From positions 114,116,080-114,180,079 of the forward strand of contig OY821521.1 of the NCBI GenBank assembly GCA_963682025.1: a stretch of 64,000 nt of DNA. Direction: 5' to 3'. This document shows, piece by piece, positions 31,237 to 41,889 of this stretch. The notes beneath the pieces were generated by a model. It saw nothing but the letters and a program-made list of their open reading frames with translations, was not told the DNA's origin and made no database searches. The position numbers and the translations under genes were made by a program. The stretch's first letter is position 1. Each line of letters starts with the position of its first letter. The DNA comes from Cordilura impudica (Eukaryota; Arthropoda; Insecta; Diptera; Scathophagidae).

Positions 31237-32560
31237 AATATTCCATTAGAACCAATAATGATAGACAGGTAGAAGGCAACGAAACGAAGAATTCAATGCC
31301 AACCGAAATATTTCCCCAGGTCAGACTAGTGCCGAACGAAGAGATAGTTTAGAGGACCGTATTAGATCGAAAATTGAAAATAGTTTTCAAGGTGAAATAA
31401 ATAAATTTCACGTCGTTGTGGAAATATTATCCCAACAGTTCACGAATGTAAACCTTAGCGCGAACAGAGAACCCAAATGGCCAAGAGAGATTTTTCCAAC
31501 CACGTCGGTCCCTCGAAATGTTACAGCCCCTTCCGTTCATAGTAATACCCATGAACCTAATTTTGTTCCTCCGCGTAGCCTTAGGCCCAACTCAACACAC
31601 CCATACCTACAAGAGAGTCGTGAGAGAGCTTCTTTATCGTCAGTGTCCCTTAACAATATTGGAAAGATTGCAAGCCTCATAAATAGTTGGAATATAACTT
31701 TTAATGGAAACACCTCAGGGTTACCAGTATTAAAATTTATTTACATGGTAAATTCATTGACAAAACACAGTTTAGCAGGGGATTTTAGGTTATTAAGTGA
31801 CCATTGCCACATTTTGTTTACGTCGAAAGCCAAAGAATGCTATTGGCGATATCGTAGCACGGTCAATAGAATAGAATGGGAAGAGTTATGTATAGCCCTT
31901 AAAAATCACTTTAGTGATCATTTAGATATCAGAGAAATGGTAAGAGACAGAAAGCAAAATGCTAACGAAAGCTTTGACGATTTTCACCATGCAACTTTGC
32001 GATCGATTAAAATATCCCTTAAGTGAACCTGAGTTGACCGCAATTTTACGAAGAAACCTAAGAAGAGAATTGTTCTACCTTCATATTCATAACGTCTCTC
32101 ATTTACGTCATTTAGTTCTGAGAAGAGAAGCTTTGAGTTTCGAACTCAATACAACTCAGAAAACTTTTATGAGACAAGTTAATGAAATTAACGTAGAGGA
32201 TGAATTTTTAGTTGCAGACCCACCGGAAGAAGTTTGTGAGGTCCGCAAACTCAAAGAAGACCCCCCAAGACGGCAAAACAATATATGCTGGAACTGCCGA
32301 ATGGAAGGCCACAGGTATATGGACTGTCTCGAAGACAGAACCATATTCTGCTATGTATGTGGTTCCGTGGGTGCCTACAGACCCCAATGCGAGAAGTGGC
32401 AGGGAGCGCCAGCAGCCACACCAGCTTCCGCTCGAAAACAAAGTAAATTCTCCTTTATGCGAAAACCCATTTGAAAGTATTGTCAACCCCCAGAAATTCA
32501 TAAAAACAGCTCTGCCGGTAGTTCGCAAACCGATTTTACCAATTTTATACGTTTTACAAT
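31237..32560 (+). pseudogene. gag: X Gag
   Basis: A 202-residue frame (31,418-32,026) carries a proline/serine-rich segment and a capsid-like helical region (FNGNTSGLPVLKFIYMVNSL, AKECYWRYRSTV, LCIALKNHFSDHLDIREMV). After a frame change at about 31,990 a second frame (to 32,474) continues with LTAILRRNLRRELFYLHIHN and two CCHC-like knuckles (CWNCRMEGHRYMDC and CYVCGSVGAYRPQC). In the second, the histidine position is altered (AYRPQC). It would form the particle core of X. The 3' portion fades into frameshifted sequence before the non-LTR insertion. Confidence 0.8.
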
Positions 32561-32782
32561 TTTGAAGAACGACAAGGAAAAGTCTAAACCAATTTTATTT
32601 CCCCTCAAACGATACCATGAAAGAGGTAGGTTATATGAATTAGCTAGAAAACGAATATTCTGCGAATCTATAGACAGCGAAATTCAGCACCAAAATTCAT
32701 AGAGTCAAAAGAAAAACTACGAATTAGAATTTTTTATAAAATGTTAAAGTTGAACAAATTTAAAGTTAGAACTTGCTTAGAA
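32561..32782 (+). pseudogene. X gag-pol linker, degraded
   Basis: Fragmentary coding-like sequence (ILFPLKRYHERGRLYELARKR) with stops. It ends where the non-LTR insertion begins. Confidence 0.45.
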
Positions 32783-34568
32783 TCCTGACATCCCCATAAA
32801 CGATGGATATTATACCCGCAATACTGATATTAGTTCAACTTTATCGGAAAATGCTTTTTGTTTTCAATGCGTAAACCAACTGGAAGTACTTTCCACATGC
32901 CAAGCTGTGAAATCTAATGCTGTTGGTTCTGATAACATACATCCCAGATTCTTAAAGGAAATTATCCCTCAACTGCTACCTCAAATTACCCATATTTTTA
33001 ACACTATTATCACAAAAAGTGTATTTCCTCAAAGTTGGAAAAATGCTAAAATTTTACCTATTCCTAAATCAAATAAAGAATATCGTCCCATTGCTATCCT
33101 ACCATACTTGTCTAAAGTGCTTGAAAGGTTATTGCATCAGCAAATTGGAACACATGTCAAGAATATGGGCCTACTCTCAGACAGACAATCAGGCTTTCGA
33201 CCTAAACATAGCTGCATAACTGCACTCATTGACGTGTCTGAAGATATTCGTGTGTATATTGATAGTGGTAACATTGCATTTCTAGTGCTCTTAGATCATT
33301 CGAAGGCATTTGATACTGTGAATCATAAAATACTCTGCATGAAGCTAAGAACTTTTTTTGGTTTCTCTCCTTCCGCAACTCGTCTTATATCGTCTTATTT
33401 AGAAAATCGACAACAATACGTTAACGCCAATAATAAAATATCAAATGTGCTTCCAGTAAAAAAGGGCGTTCCGCAAGGTTCGATTCTAGGACCACTTCTA
33501 TTCACTATATATATAAATGATTTGCCTAGGCAACTTTCGTATTGTAAAGTTCATATGTATGCTGATGATGTGCAACTTTATGTTTGTAGTCGTTTCGATG
33601 AACTAAATAACTGTGTTGCGAACCTAAATGTGGATCTTAATCGAATTCACTTATGGGCTCTGGCAAATGGGCTATGTCTCAATCCTTCAAAGTCTAAATG
33701 CATCGTTATTACTCGAAGATCAGTGCCTTCCCTTGTTATACCAGATCTTATGCTTAACCGTCAAATTATTGAAATTACACAAAAAACCAAAAATCTTGGA
33801 ATTATTTTCAATAAAACTCTCACCTGGTCTGATCATATAAATGTCGCTTCGGGAAAAACGTATTCAATGCTTCGATCATTGTGGAAAACTCAACATCTTA
33901 CACCAGTCCATGTACGAGTTCTACTTGCAAAAACCTATCTAATTCCAACTTTGTTGTACGGATGCGAACTATTTGCTAGCTGTGATTCTATTAGCTCTAG
34001 GAAATTAACAACTTCGTTTTATTCTATACTGAGATACGTCTACAATTTGAAAAGATCATCCCACATAACACCGTATGCACGAAAACTTTACGGTGTGAAT
34101 TTTTGCGATCTCTTGAAGATACGATCATTGATACTGATGCATAAGATTATATTTACACGTGAGCCTACATATCTTTTTAATAGAATATCATTTTCTAATT
34201 CAAGAAGAAATAATTCTATAATTCAAATAAGACATAAAAGTTTGGTCTCTGAATGGCAGTTCTATATACACTGCATACGTCTTTGGAACTTGCTACCGCC
34301 AACATTACAATATTTAAGCAACGCAGGACATTTTAGGAAACAAGTTTTCCAATTTTTCAATACCATTTAAATATTGTTTAAACTTTGCTTTGTTTTGAAT
34401 ATATGTATGTAAAATAATTTTTGTTATCTTATTTTATACAAATTATAAACTATGTTATATTTTCATTAAATACTGTATCACATTATACCGATCCTGTACT
34501 TTAATTATAAGACTCTTAGTCTTGTTGTGCAGGAAACCAAATAAATAAAAATAAATAAATAAATAAAT
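32783..34568 (+). mobile_element. 5'-truncated non-LTR retrotransposon
   Basis: Begins abruptly within an RT open frame near 32,783 and ends in an (AAAT)n tail (about 34,538-34,568). That is the usual structure of a target-primed insertion truncated at its 5' end. The AATAAATAAATA tail resembles 3' ends of CR1/LOA-like insect elements. No unambiguous target duplication was found at the junctions. It separates X gag from X protease. Confidence 0.85.
32787..34370 (+). CDS. Non-LTR reverse transcriptase (C-terminal ORF2 fragment), open
   Basis: About 527 codons without interruption. RT motifs: NAVGSDNIHPRFLKEIIPQL, ILPIPKSNKEYRPIAILPYL, GFRPKHSCITALIDV, FLVLLDHSKAFDTVNH, GVPQGSILGPLLFTIYINDL and the catalytic VHMYADDVQLY (33,553-33,585). 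After the RT, the C-terminal region includes LLYGCELFASCDS, RSSHITPYARKLYG and FYIHCIRLWNLLPPTL. No endonuclease domain or RNase H is present because of 5' truncation. The motifs fit a CR1/Kiri/Daphne or LOA-like clade rather than Jockey; the exact clade is unsure. The intact frame implies a younger insertion than X. Confidence 0.9.
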   Translation, partial: DIPINDGYYTRNTDISSTLSENAFCFQCVNQLEVLSTCQAVKSNAVGSDNIHPRFLKEIIPQLLPQITHIFNTIITKSVFPQSWKNAKILPIPKSNKEYRPIAILPYLSKVLERLLHQQIGTHVKNMGLLSDRQSGFRPKHSCITALIDVSEDIRVYIDSGNIAFLVLLDHSKAFDTVNHKILCMKLRTFFGFSPSATRLISSYLENRQQYVNANNKISNVLPVKKGVPQGSILGPLLFTIYINDLPRQLSYCKVHMYADDVQLYVCSRFDELNNCVANLNVDLNRIHLWALANGLCLNPSKSKCIVITRRSVPSLVIPDLMLNRQIIEITQKTKNLGIIFNKTLTWSDHINVASGKTYSMLRSLWKTQHLTPVHVRVLLAKTYLIPTLLYGCELFASCDSISSRKLTTSFYSILRYVYNLKRSSHITPYARKLYGVNFCDLLKIRSLILMHKIIFTREPTYLFNRISFSNSRRNNSIIQIRHKSLVSEWQFYIHCIRLWNLLPPTLQYLSNAGHFRKQVFQFFNTI

Positions 34569-34589
34569 AATTTAATCTATTGAGAAGTC

Positions 34590-37500
34590 AAAATCTGACA
34601 TAAGACCCTATATCCAAATTGAAATTTTTGGAATGAAATTATTGGGACTCTTAGATTCAGGAGGCTCTTTATCGTGTATAAGTGGTTCCGCAGCAAAATC
34701 TTTTCTTAGCAAAAACTTACCTTTTAAAAAATTTGCTAATTCGTTGAAGCAGCTGGCGGTCAGCAATATAAGATTTTAGGTTTCGTAGAAACAAATATCA
34801 CCTATCGAAAAATTACAAAATTAGTTCGTTTATATATCATATCAGATCTAACTCTTGACGTATACTTAGGTATCGATTTTTGGCATTCATTCGGACTTAT
34901 GTCTATGATTTTTGGGAAAAGCCCGTTAAAAATTGAAGAGCTTAATCAAGTTTGCGAAGAGAATATTCTGACCAACGAGCAAAGAAAAAGACTAAATCAA
35001 ATTATATCCATTTTTCCAGATTTCGATAAAGTGTTTAGGTAAGACATCGATTATTGAACATTCCATAGAAATAGAACCAGGAGCCAAACCAATAAAAAAA
35101 AGGTACTTACCTCTCTCTCCAGAAGTAGAAAAGAAGATTCATGAGGTAGATCGCATGTTAGAACTCGGAGTGATAGAAGAAGCCCCTCCTACTTGTTCGT
35201 GGAGTAGTCCCGTAGCTTGCGTCCAGAGAGAAGGAAAATTCAGACTATGTCTAGACTCTCGAAAACTGAATAGTGTGACTATTCGTGACGCTTACGCTCA
35301 ACATATATTTTCTAGATTAAAATCATGCTTTGGATTTAAATCATGCTTTTTGGCAATTGGCTTAGAAGAAAAATCTCGTGACATGACAGCGTTTACCATT
35401 CCGAACAGACCTTTGTATAGATTTAAGGTAATGCCTTTTGGTTTAACAAATGCACCACAGACCCTTTGTCGTTTAATGGATATCATTATTCCACCTCATC
35501 TTAAAAACAGAGTTTTTGTCTATTTAGATGACTTACTCTTAGTTAGTGATTGTTTCGAAGAACATATTTCTTTATTGCTCGAAGTAACACAGTTAATTCG
35601 TAAAGCCGGTCTGACTCTTAATATCTCAAAATGCAAATGGTGTATGAAGGAAGTTAGCTACCTAGGATACATAATTGGTTCTGGATGTATAAAACCTGAT
35701 CCAGATAAAGTTTCCGCCATTAAAGGGTTATCTGAACCAAAATCAGCTAAATAAGTTAGTCAATTTTTAGGTCTCGTAGGTTGGTATAGAAGGTTTCTGG
35801 AAAATTTTGCGTCGTTAACTAGTCCCTTGACTGACCTTACAAAAAATTGTAAAAGCTTTTGTTGGAACCCTGAAACTCAGAAATCATTTGATCTCATTAA
35901 AGAAAAGCTTACTTCTGCTCCGTTATTAGTTAGCCCAAATTTCGAACGACCTTTTATAATATCTTGCGATGCGTGTTAAACCGGAGTCGGTGGAGTTCTT
36001 GCTCAATAAGATGAAAATGGTGTCGAAAGGCCCATTGCATTCTTCTGGAACAAACTAAATAGAGCACAACAAAATTACTCTATCACCGAACTTGAATGTC
36101 TTGCCGCTGTATTAAGCATAGAAAAATTTAGGGAATATGTCGAAGGTCACGAATTTTGTGTCATAACGGATAACGCTTCATTAAAGTGGTTAATGCGTCA
36201 ACCAGACCTAAATGGCCGACTAGCTCGTTGGTCCATGAAACTGCAAGTTTTTAATTTTTCAATTTTACACCGTAAGGGAAGCGAACATGTTGTACCCGAT
36301 GCGTTATCGAGGTTACCGACCGAAAATGAAAACCAACTAAATTTTTAAAACATTGACAGTTTATATTCGTTAGAACCAGAGATAGATTTATCTTCTCCCT
36401 ATTTTTCTTCAGGACAATAAGCTAAATTGATCACTGATATTGAAAACAATAAAAATCGTTTACCCGATTTAAAGGTCGTAGATGGTTTTATCTACAAACG
36501 CGTAGAATTTTCACGCGATGAATTTTCAGAGGCTCGATCATGGAACTTGTGGGTTCCACAGGAACTTACCTCTTGTGTGATCGAACTCGCTCATAATCCA
36601 CCCATGTTTGCACATGGAGGTGTGGAAAACACCCTCGAATGATTGAGGCGAAATTTTTATTGGCCCAATATGGCTACTCAGGTTAGATCCTTTGTACTAA
36701 ACTGCGACATTTGTAAACAAAGCAAAGAGCCCAATTTTATTTTAAAACCACCTATGGGTATTCAAGCCAAATCGGTTCGACCTTTTTAGAGATTGTATTT
36801 AGATTTTATTGGACCTTATCCACGGTCAAAAGCTGGCAATGTAGCTATTTTTTTGTGTTAGATAATTTTACCAAATATCCGTTATTTAAAGCGTTACGAA
36901 AAATGTCAACCACCTCTGTCATTGATTTTCTAGAGAAAAATGTTTTCCATTTGTTCGGAGTCCCTGAAGTCGTAATTACAGACAACGGTTCCCAATGTAT
37001 ATCGTCACTATTTGGAAGCTTTTTAACAAAATATGGAGTGCAACATATTTTCACTGCTGTTTATTCATCCAAATCTAACAACTCTGAACGAGTAAATCGA
37101 TCAATCATAGCTGGAATTAGATCATATCTCGGAAAAACCCATCGTATGTGGGATACGAATTTAAGCCAAATAGGAGTCGCCTTGAGAAGCTCATATCACA
37201 GTTCATTAGGTTTTTCGCCGTACTATGTTCTGTTCGGACAACAAATGGTTACTCATGGAAAATCCTGTGAGGTTCTCAAAAATTTAGATTTGTTAGAAGA
37301 AGGCTTGGATATCGCAGAAAGTTCGAGAAAATTTAGAAAAGGCATATGAGGTCAATAAAAGAACTTATGATTTGAGAACTAGGACGATTAGTTTTTCGGA
37401 AGGTGAAGTTGTTTATCGACGTAATTTTTCACAGAGCAATAAAGCTTCTGCATATAATTCTAAACTTGGCCCTACATTTTTGAAAGCCAAAATTGTGAAG

Positions 37501-37593
37501 CAAATAGGATATTACAACTATAAGCTGATTGATTTAAATGGAAAAGACCTTGGTGTATATCATGCCAAAGATTTACAAAAGGCAATCACTTAA
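34590..37593 (+). pseudogene. pol: X Pol: protease, RT, RNase H, integrase with scattered stops
   Basis: The protease motif LLGLLDSGGSLSCISG lies near 34,648-34,695. RT reads MLELGVIEEAPPTCSWSSPVA, KFRLCLDSRKLNSVTI, MPFGLTNAPQTLCRLM and VYLDDLLLVSD (about 35,518-35,550). RNase H: ISCDAC-TGVGGVLAQ, ITELECLAAVLSIEKF, ITDNASLKWLM, VPDALSRL. The integrase core shows LVPLFKALRKM-like sequence, VITDNGSQCISSLF and NNSERVNRSI (DDE), and a C-terminal FSEGEVVYRRNFSQSN. Single nonsense codons (for example 35,752, near 35,980, 36,010, 36,345 and 36,418) and a few frame changes (near 34,760, 35,040, 37,345) inactivate it. The decay pattern of mostly point stops suggests age. Confidence 0.88.
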
Positions 37594-37948
37594 ATAACCC
37601 ACATAACCGTTTCAGATGATTTCTCCTTTCAAGAAATCCAAATCACCTGAACTTGAAATTCTTTCTGTTGTTCATCAATTTTTTTGCTTGCGAAATTCTA
37701 TTTTAATACGTTGAGTTTTGGTGGGAATTTTTTTTTGCTCAGTCTCTGAATTTTTTTTTTAACTCCATCATGAATTCATTCATGTATGTAATCCCTATGC
37801 AAGTGTTTTGCAATTTTTCGTCAAACCACTTTGTATTTTTTTTCTATCATCCAGCTATTGTGTTAGCGTGCTAATTCATTGTCTGGTTAAACTCACTTAC
37901 TCTCTTAGAAATATGCGTGGGCGTGTGTTAAAACCTAGAGAATGAAAT
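37594..37948 (+). other. X 3' untranslated region
   Basis: AT-rich, no gene. It includes TTTTGCTTGCGAAATTC and CTCTTAGAAATATGCG; the latter is the empty site of the Harbinger-like MITE found in the second copy at 44,849. Confidence 0.7.
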
Positions 37949-38822
37949 GAATGAATGAGTAGTTGAGTATCTATGTGGACAATGCGAATTGCTGAATGAG
38001 AGGTTACACAATGATCTACATTGAAACATACATGAGTTGGTTGCGAATTTTTTTTGAAAAACAGGTTTATTCATTTTGACTGAACGGAAAAAAATTGGCG
38101 AGGACGACAATATAGAATAATGACGCAATTTTGTTGGAGGGGGAATATATGTAGTTTGGATAGTGAAGTGAACAAGTAGTGACACTGCAGAATTTAAATT
38201 GATTTTAAAAGGTACAGCCAATGAAAAATGCGTTTAAATAATTGAAGACCAAAATTAACAAAAAAGCCCTATAGTAGAGTGAAGTTTATTAAGCAAGCGA
38301 TTTAAATCTATTTTGAAATTCAACAATATACCTAAATTTTTTTCCAACCCAATTAACATATCAAACAAATTTTAAGACGGTTCCACCTAATATAAATTTA
38401 AATTATTCTACCCGATTTGCATTAAAATTTTTTCCATAAATTGAAATTAAAATTGTAAATCCAATTTTAAAGAACGTGACAAAACCCACTCGATATTCGA
38501 AAACTAAACATGAAGGTCAAATAAATAAAAATTTAATAAACCCAATGTTTAATTATTTAAAGTAGGTTACCTCCAAGTAAGATGGAATAACAGGTAACGT
38601 GGTAGGGAGGGCAATAGGGGCACTCCATCCAGTCCCCACCTAAGGATGAGTATGTCCGTCCATCCCTTAGATGCCATAGTTTTGACAGGTTTTTTCTAAT
38701 CGCACGTGAAAATATCTGTAGTGCGGTTTCCCTGGGTCTTAACAAGATCCCACCCATCCGGCGAGCTAGGCCCCATGCCAGCACGTGCGACCTGTTAAGG
38801 CTCAGGGAAACGGAAGCGGAAT
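37949..38822 (+). repeat. Right LTR-like repeat of X (unit 1)
   Basis: Matches the left repeat and the interrupted repeat at 45,395-58,138. It preserves uninterrupted versions of the sites where a hAT MITE (38,0xx equivalent ATCTATGT at about 37,968), hAT-2 (ATCTACAT at about 38,015) and Jockey-2 (TTATTAAGCAAGCGAT at 38,288) lie in unit 2. It contains TTGGAGGGGGAATATATG, a purine tract whose role inside the repeat is unclear. Confidence 0.75.
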
Positions 38823-38847
38823 ATTCCAACAAGCACCGCACCATTAC

Positions 38848-38972
38848 ATAGCTCTGTTAATTCATAAATCTGTCGCGCATAAAAACCTCTTTATATCAAA
38901 CACCTCACCAATCGAAAACATCTCAATTGAAGTTATTATAAATAATAGACCTATTGTTGTATCTTCGTTCAC
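38848..38972 (+). pseudogene. Jockey ORF2 endonuclease scrap
   Basis: About 125 bp nearly identical to 42,077-42,201 of Jockey-1, encoding ALLIHKSVAHKNLFISNTS and NISIEVIINNRPIVVS. It starts and stops abruptly, and is followed directly by an antisense gypsy gag relic. The same chimera recurs at 58,163. Confidence 0.85.
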
Positions 38973-38973
38973 A

Positions 38974-39722
38974 CCTAGGTTCCAGTCGACGTACTTGTCG
39001 ATAATTATTCTGTGGGTTGTCTTGGTTGCTACGTGGAAAACGTAATGCATTCGTATGCTTTCCATGGTTATTGTTATGGTTATTGCTCTATTAAATTGGG
39101 AAGCGAAACTTGCACGAATATTATTAGATTCGAGCTCCTGGGCCTTTGCCAGTGCATTCGGTAAGTCATTCGGTGACAGTGAGTAATATATTAGCTAGTG
39201 GAGCGTTTAATCCCGTGATAAACACTCTGGTCATATTGTCTATATTTCTTATTTAGCTCTTTCGTTAGCGTTGATTCCGAACCGTGGGTCATAATTGTCT
39301 TATTAATAAGTGCGGTGAGTATCCTATTTATCACATTGTAGTAATCATAATGCTCAACTCTTGTTCGATTATATGTAGTGGCCACTCGTCGGACTGTTCC
39401 ATGGTTATTGGGGATATCGTTAGTGTGTTCGATTATCTTGTTTCTTAGGATAATTAATGCAGCAAAATATTTCCTGCTGCCTTTTTTTATATAATTTCAC
39501 GGAGTTACTAGCGGCCTCTTGCCAACTGACGTAGGAATTTTTCCCATCGAAATTTTAGCACATCTAACGCTTCATCGCAACGAATACTATCATCAATGGT
39601 TTGTGTTCTATATTCTGTTACTGTATTTACACTAGTTAATTGGGATAATTGTCGAGTTAACTGTTCTATATAGTTCCTCAATGGAGCCGTCTGTGACTGT
39701 AATCTGGGCAGAAGTAGCCATG
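38974..39722 (-). pseudogene. gag: Antisense gypsy-type Gag relic (unit 1)
   Basis: Minus-strand frames resemble gypsy-group Gag: a start MATSAQIT-like near 39,722, then a deleted region, YNRTRVEHYDYYNVINRILT (about 39,320-39,380), LTKELNKKYR, and further on a segment like that of the errantivirus Gag preceding its C-terminus. Heavily broken. A better-preserved paralogue lies at 58,290-59,042. Confidence 0.6.
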
Positions 39723-39839
39723 GGTGGTGTTGGAAGTACTAAGATTTTGAAATAAGCCCGTTAAAATTTCTAATGAACTATACTGATTTTCCTCCCCTGG
39801 CAAGAAGCCAATTTATTCCTCTAATTCCCTGATATTTTC

Positions 39840-40280
39840 CAGCGTTTATAACTTTAATTGTTAAGATTTATAATTTTTAAATGATAAAAATTAATGATTT
39901 TAATTTATAATTTGGATTGGTAAAAATTTATAATTTTTAAGTGATAAAAATTAATGAATTAAAAATTTGTAATATTAATTGATTAAATTCATAATTTTTA
40001 AGTGATAAAAATTGATGATTTTATTTGATCATTTGGATTGGTAAAAATTTATAATTTTTAAGTGATAAAAATTAATGATTAGAAATTGATAAAAATTTAT
40101 AATTTGAATTGATAAAAATTCATAATTTTTAAGTGATAAAAATTAATGATTTTAATTGATAATTTGGATTGGTAAAAAATTTTTAAGTGATAAAAATTAA
40201 TGACTAAAAATTGATAAAAATTTATAATTTTAATTGATAAATTTATAAATTATTTTAAGTGTTAAAAAATTAATTTTTGA
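39840..40280. repeat. AT-rich minisatellite (~60-bp unit)
   Basis: Reiterated GATAAAAATTAATGATT, AATTTGGATTGGTAAAAA and TTTATAATTTTTAAGTGA blocks, about seven degenerate copies. A shortened version occurs at 59,155-59,360, so copy number changed after the unit was duplicated. Confidence 0.85.
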
Positions 40281-40556
40281 CATAAATTTTATTTCATTTT
40301 TACTTAGTTAATCCTTCTCTTGTATTGTTCTTGTGGTTCCAAATTTATCTACAGATGTCTTTTTTAATGATAGTTCTTAAAGCTGTCCCGGCTCCACTTG
40401 GTACCGGGTTGTTGCTGCCAAGCGTGGGCAGGATTCTCTTCCTTCAGTGTAATTTCAATTGTAATTCACTTTCAAATTGTTTTAATTTTCAATCAGTTAT
40501 TTGAGTTAAAAATTTTAAAAACCTTCGTGCTTCAGTTATTTATTAAAAGGTTTATC
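40281..40556. other. Spacer between minisatellite and Jockey-1
   Basis: No open frame of interest. It contains GCTCCACTTGGTACCGGG and GCTGCCAAGCGTGGGCAGG, GC-rich islands shared with 59,470-59,520. It may be leader sequence of the antisense gypsy relic; nothing conclusive. Confidence 0.4.
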
Positions 40557-40731
40557 GAGTTCGAATCTTATTCTCTTTACGAACGGTCGTGTAAATAATT
40601 AAAGCGCTTAGAGTACAACTATTTAAAATAAAAACAAGTGTATATTTTTGTTTTTGCAATTGCCAATTCTTGATCTCATTTGAACTCACGTGGTAGTCAA
40701 TTCAGCTTAAAACAGGAATAAAAATTTAGCG

Positions 40732-41889
40732 ATGGCCCGAGGGGCCAAATCTTCATCTAAAAGAAAGCTCATTGCTAACAAGATGCCAAAACTTCCTCCG
40801 GGTTTTGTTAACACGAACATCGCGTCAACTTCGAGCAACAGATTTAGCTTGCTTGCTGGCCTCAATGATATGGACGTAACTCCAGCATCAAATATTAACG
40901 ATATTAAACAACACAATCCTCCACCTATAGTTGTGGAAGCTAACGTCTCATTTGCAGAAATACGAAAACTACTTGGATTGTATTTTCAAACGTACTTCAA
41001 TTGGTACCAAAATTTTTGCTCCAAGTAAAGAATTGTACGAATGCTACAAGCAAATTCTTAAAGAGAGCAAAATGGAGTTTCATTCATATGGCTCCAAAGA
41101 TAATAGGTTATACACAACCTTTTTACATGGTTTACCCCGCATTAAGTCTGAGGACATCACCGAAGAGCTAAAAAACTACAACCTATCCCCTTCTTCCGTG
41201 GCTGAAATAGTCACCAAATTCAGTTCGAACAACAATGCAGTTTACAAAGTTCAATTTGTTCGTAAAAATTTTAATCCAACTGCCTTAAAAAATGTAAGGA
41301 CAATTTTCAATATTATAATTTCTTGGAAAAAATACAAACTAGATCCGGGAACAAACCAACTCTCTGCTGGAACTGCTTAATGTATGACCATGGCGGTGAA
41401 CATTGTCATCGAAGCGCTGCGTGTATGGTATGTGCTGAACAACATCATACAAGTGTGTGTCCGTTTAACACAAATGAAGAAAGACCAGCTGTTTTTACAT
41501 GCTTTAATTGCAAAAAACATGGAAAAGAGAGAACTGATCACTCTGCAAAGGACATCAACTGTCCCTTACGTTCTCTCTATTTGGAAACTAGAACAAGAGT
41601 AACTTCTAAAAGCCATAATAACAGCGGGCGACAACAAAATATTTCATTTCAATCAAAAGATGATTTCCCAAATTTAAGTAACAACAACACAAATTGTAAC
41701 AATAACATCAATAATAACAGCAAAGCCACATATGCTAACCAGCTGAAAACAAACAACGATTTATTAAGCATCGATGAGCTTTTTGATATTTTCACTACAG
41801 CTATGGATGAATTGCATAGGTGCACTTCAAAAGTACAACAAATCAAAGTTGTAATGTCAATGGTGAAATACGCCCATGGATTATACTAA
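40732..41889 (+). pseudogene. Jockey-1 ORF1 (gag-like zinc-knuckle protein), frameshifted
   Basis: ATG 40,732 (MARGAKSSSKRK). Same organisation as Jockey-2 ORF1: basic N-terminus, PRE_C2HC-like region (FLHGLPRI..., LSPSSVAEIV), CCHC-type knuckles (CMVCAEQHHTSVC, CFNCKKHGKERTDHS) and an Asn-rich C-terminus. A 5-nt loss near 40,980 and an indel near 41,345 shift the frame, so three frames are needed. ORF1 proteins bind element RNA and form ribonucleoproteins. Confidence 0.88.

Larger units (their letters stand above)
24634..38822 (+). mobile_element. Decayed Gypsy element 'X' (Ulysses/Osvaldo-like?) with nested insertions
   Basis: Coding sequence for a RING-like domain, gag, protease, RT, RNase H and integrase (31,036-37,593) lies between two related repeats (24,634-29,925 and 37,949-38,822) that I interpret as LTRs. 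The left repeat is split by hAT-1 with its nested Transib; the gag-pol region is split by a 5'-truncated non-LTR element. No clear target duplication, primer-binding site or polypurine tract was found at the proposed LTR edges, so the ends are approximate. The RT and gag knuckles suggest the Ulysses/Osvaldo side of Gypsy, from pattern memory only. Confidence 0.65.
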
